A DNA stretch of 64,000 bases from Palleniella muris. Its GTDB lineage: Bacteria; Bacteroidota; Bacteroidia; Bacteroidales; Bacteroidaceae. The notes beneath the pieces were generated by a model. That model ran no database searches. It was not told the DNA's origin and was given only the letters and a program-made list of their open reading frames with translations. The position numbers were made by a program, and so were the translations under genes. The stretch covers positions 62,001 to 126,000 of the forward strand of contig NZ_SRZC01000002.1 in NCBI RefSeq assembly GCF_004792655.1, given 5' to 3'. Positions 61,708 through 64,000 of the stretch are shown here, in pieces. Each line of letters starts with the position of its first letter. Within the stretch, counting starts at the first letter, position 1.

Positions 61708-61874
61708 CTATAAATATTTGACTTAAACACGAAACTTATACAATAATTAACTAAAGTTCTCTCTTGCACCACTATTCAGCAGACAAGACTTCATCTGCCG
61801 TACATGTCCGATACGGCTGCGGAAAGAGCTGTTTTCATGCTGCATGGCAGTATGGGAAAGCAAGTGTTTTTTAT

Positions 61875-62232
61875 GCATGAGTTTTCCAATGTTCTATTTA
61901 TCATAATCGGAAAACCAAAGGTCAAAATGGCATTTCAATAGCATTTTCAATGCTGTTTCTGGCGGTTTCCAGCAAAAAAATCCACCTTTCACGGTGAAAA
62001 AGACAACTTTTTGCCTTGCTAAAGGTTACGCTCTGCCCTGCAAATGGCAACCTTTCGCATTTCAAAAGGTAACCGTTTGTCTTGTTTTTGTCATCTTTCT
62101 GCACACTAAAACACACAACACCCTGATTGCTAAGCGGTTAACAAACACACAAACTCCATGCGTTTTTCACAGAAATCCGTCATCTTTTTCTTTTTACGCG
62201 ATTCTCATGAGGCAAAACAGGCATGAGTTTTC
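61875..62232 (-). repeat. 358-bp element, copy C (22-bp tandem units)
   Basis: The element is bounded by GCATGAGTTTTC at both ends (61875-61886 and 62221-62232) and is the same orientation as copy B. On the minus strand, 22-bp units begin GGTTAC, GGTTGC, CGTAAC, AGTTGT and GGTGGA in register, ending in A-rich triplets. It lies in the divergent gap between the C1 peptidase and the small exported protein. Interior sequence differs strongly from copies A and B, yet the length is identical. Confidence 0.7.
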
Positions 62233-62264
62233 TAATTTTCCGGCAAACACAAACAAGCAATCAA

Positions 62265-62461
62265 AAGTTAGTCCACAAAATTAAACGACATTATTTTCAA
62301 TCGTGATGTATGAGTTTATCTTTCGCCTTCTCTGCTTGTCCTTTTTGGTGAAAACCATAGGTTTCATCGGTCATGCAGCCCGCTACACTCCCTCTTCAAC
62401 CTACGATTTTCCCTCAAAAACAACAGCGCAGATAATGCAAATTAATTTTGTGGACTAACTT
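62265..62461. mobile_element. 197-bp MITE-like element with 20-bp terminal inverted repeats
   Basis: Perfect 20-bp inverted repeats (62265-62284 and 62442-62461; AAGTTAGTCCACAAAATTAA and its complement) bound 197 bp. Read on the minus strand, the interior ends in a short basic frame (KKDKQRRRKINSYITIENNV) whose stop codon lies in the left repeat. This resembles the C-terminal tail of a transposase gene joined to its own terminal repeat. I take it to be an internally deleted insertion sequence; the parental family is not identified. No target duplication is obvious. Confidence 0.6.
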
Positions 62462-62575
62462 AACAAAGGACATCGCCAGCAAGCACTATCGCAGAAACAA
62501 ATCTTCCACGACAATGGATTTTTGTTAATTAATGCCTATTATCCTGAATCTTTCACAAAAGCGCAAACGAGAAAC

Positions 62576-62606
62576 TTTGGTCTTCGCAAAATAAGTCGTA
62601 CCTTTG
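62576..62606 (+). promoter_or_regulatory. -33/-7 promoter of the exported protein gene
   Basis: TTTG at 62576-62579 and TACCTTTG at 62599-62606 are 19 bp apart, a good Bacteroidetes promoter. The ATG is at 62640. Confidence 0.65.
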
Positions 62607-62639
62607 TAATAAATTTCAACACCTCTAAAAGAAAATCCT

Positions 62640-63188
62640 ATGACATGCACGATTCTGACAGCTATGCTTCTCGCGTCCACATTGTATGCGGAGGCAAGGC
62701 AGGAAATGCAGTGCGACAGCATTCCACAAGAGCAAGGCACTGCAATCAAAGGAGTGATTGCCAATCAGTTGACGCACGTCCCACTGCGTGGAGCATGCAT
62801 TTCCCTAAGCAACGGCAAGACCATAACCACATCATGGGACGGCAAATACTGCATCACGGACACAGCGTTCGCAACGGCAAGCATAACGAAAAACGGTTTC
62901 CTCACACGCCATCTGCGGTGCGATGAGTTCACGGACACTCTGTTCCTCCTGCCCTCCTCCCGCACCATCGCGGAGGTGACAGTATGGGGAAAGCGCGGCA
63001 ACCATGCCAATCTCTTCACTCCTATGTCAAAAACCGACGCCGAACTGGCAGAGATAGGCGGCAATATGGGAAGCAACATCCTTGGTTTGCTGCTATTTGC
63101 AGCCGAGAAACTGAAGATTCTCCCTGACTTCGGGAAGAAGAGAAGGATGTGGGAGGAGAAGCAGCGCATGATAATCGATAACTATTGA
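62640..63188 (+). CDS. exported carboxypeptidase-regulatory-like domain protein
   Basis: This 182-aa protein has signal peptide MTCTILTAMLLASTLYAEA. Residues about 35-110 have the pattern of a carboxypeptidase-D-type regulatory (transthyretin-like) fold: GTAIKGVIANQLTHVPLRGA, CISLSNGKTITTSWDGKYCI, SITKNGFLTRHLR. The C-terminal part GGNMGSNILGLLLFAAEKLK followed by KKRRMWEEKQRMI has a hydrophobic segment and a basic tail. Such proteins sit in the periplasm or at the outer membrane. It lies 45 bp before a MATE gene and may be cotranscribed with it. No precise role. Confidence 0.78.
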   Translation: MTCTILTAMLLASTLYAEARQEMQCDSIPQEQGTAIKGVIANQLTHVPLRGACISLSNGKTITTSWDGKYCITDTAFATASITKNGFLTRHLRCDEFTDTLFLLPSSRTIAEVTVWGKRGNHANLFTPMSKTDAELAEIGGNMGSNILGLLLFAAEKLKILPDFGKKRRMWEEKQRMIIDNY

Positions 63189-63233
63189 CGGCAGGCAAAG
63201 GCTGCATTAAAAACTAAGAAAACAACAAACAAC

Positions 63234-64000
63234 ATGAACAATAACAGAGACTCTTTAGACTTCTCGAAAGAACCGGTGGGGAGACTTTTCCGCAAGATGT
63301 TTCTCCCTACTCTTGTCGGAATGATTTCCATGGTGGTGCTGAACATCACTGACGGTGCTTTTGTCGGTCATGGCGTGGGCAGTGATGCATTGGCAGCGGT
63401 GAGCATTGTGGCACCGTTGTACCTGATTGTCAGCGGTCTCGGACTGATGTTCGGCATAGGCGGCAGTGTGGTGGCAAGCATTCATCTTGCTAAAGGAAAC
63501 ATAAAGGCTGCCAACATAAACCTCACCCAAAGCGTCCTCGCAAGTGTCATTGTCGGCGTTGTTCTCGGGGCATTTGTCTTCACTTTCCAGAAGGAGACCT
63601 GCCTGTTCTTCGGCTGTTCGGAAGCACTGCTGCCACTTGCCTGCTCCTACATCAAGTGGGTGGCACTGCTCACTCCGTTCAACATGTTCGGCATGACAGG
63701 CATGTTCATGGTGCGACTTGACGGCAATCCGAAGTTTGCCATGGGCGTGAACTGCTTCATAGCGACACTGAACATCGTGCTGGACTACCTGCTTATCTTC
63801 CCATTGCAAATGGGACTTGAAGGTGCGGCGATAGCCACCATGTCGGCATTCGCCACCGGCAGCATACCATTGTTGTGGTTTCTGCTGAAAAAGACAAAGA
63901 CCGTGCATTTCCGCAGACTGAAAACAAGCCGCACAAGTATGGAACTGACCGCGCGAAACCTCGGCTACCAGATGAAAATAGGTGCCTCGGGACTACTCGG
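63234..64000 (+). CDS. MATE family efflux transporter, 5' part
   Basis: The 255 visible residues begin MNNNRDSLDFSKEPVGRLFR and match the multidrug-and-toxin-extrusion fold: KMFLPTLVGMISMVVLNITD, GAFVGHGVGSDALAAVSIVA and YLIVSGLGLMFGIGGSVVAS, then YIKWVALLTPFNMFGMTGMF. About 6 of the 12 membrane segments are inside the window; the gene continues past the right edge. MATE pumps exchange cationic compounds for Na+ or H+. The substrate is unknown. Confidence 0.92.
   Translation, partial: MNNNRDSLDFSKEPVGRLFRKMFLPTLVGMISMVVLNITDGAFVGHGVGSDALAAVSIVAPLYLIVSGLGLMFGIGGSVVASIHLAKGNIKAANINLTQSVLASVIVGVVLGAFVFTFQKETCLFFGCSEALLPLACSYIKWVALLTPFNMFGMTGMFMVRLDGNPKFAMGVNCFIATLNIVLDYLLIFPLQMGLEGAAIATMSAFATGSIPLLWFLLKKTKTVHFRRLKTSRTSMELTARNLGYQMKIGASGLL

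Noticed and set aside
1..64000. tRNA or rRNA genes
   Set aside because: I looked for cloverleaf-like GGTTCGAATCC segments and conserved rRNA blocks by eye and found none. A tRNAscan or Infernal run would be decisive.

Overview
The window looks like chromosomal DNA from a member of the Bacteroidales, most likely a Prevotellaceae species. Three things point there. The genes are preceded by the Bacteroidetes -7 promoter box TAnnTTTG rather than a sigma70 -10 box, sometimes with a TTTG at -33. Shine-Dalgarno sites are rare. The protein families are typical of the group: PCMD/calycin-like secreted proteins, a BspA-like leucine-rich-repeat surface protein, a DUF5703 glycosidase, OprO/P-type and FadL-like porins, and an AmpG-like permease. 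No rRNA, tRNA or CRISPR array was found.

Layout. 0-6 kb: 5' part of mnmE, a DUF3791 gene behind a tandem promoter array, rmuC, a YbhN-like membrane protein, a Nudix hydrolase and a nested inverted-repeat element. 6-16 kb: a very large BspA-like secreted protein with a small acidic peptide gene behind it, divergent from an orphan histidine kinase; then a DUF5703 glycosidase and an Fsr-type MFS pump. 16-24 kb: DUF554, ferredoxin, DUF805, two small exported proteins (one behind a pseudoknot-capable leader), an endo/exonuclease/phosphatase protein coupled to an XRE regulator, an AT-rich non-coding block, then holA divergent from an HsdR_N-like nuclease gene. 24-36 kb: gene remnants, a porin, a 677-aa pRiA4b ORF-3 protein, a PCMD / beta-barrel / PCMD operon, a zinc-ribbon plus Nif3 operon, and rlpA with a GH43 enzyme. 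36-40 kb: a DUF349 protein and a hairpin-bounded, frameshifted two-gene cassette. 40-48 kb: mnmA, an alpha/beta hydrolase, the TPR-secG-frr-rsgA operon, an AmpG-like permease, an IS982 remnant and prmA. 48-64 kb: a Trp/Tyr-rich exported protein with a FadL-like porin, recR with a membrane protein and a GNAT gene, a PTS-EIIC-like permease, asd, trkH, trkA, dxs, a bleomycin-hydrolase-type peptidase and the start of a MATE transporter.

Most genes are ordinary housekeeping or envelope functions. The unusual signal is in the intergenic DNA, which holds several families of helically phased repeats. (1) Three non-coding elements of exactly 358 bp, bounded by direct GAAAACTCAYGC repeats and built from a degenerate 22-bp tandem unit, plus a fourth locus carrying only the 22-bp array. 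(2) Three intercistronic arrays with a 10-bp period built on ATGAT. (3) Promoters duplicated with 33-bp or about 66-bp periods at four loci. A poly-G tract next to a surface-protein promoter, the pseudoknot-capable leader and two MITE-like inverted-repeat elements complete the list. I propose the 22-bp/358-bp family as the best candidate for an undescribed system. Its function is unknown and everything said about it beyond the sequence pattern is inference.
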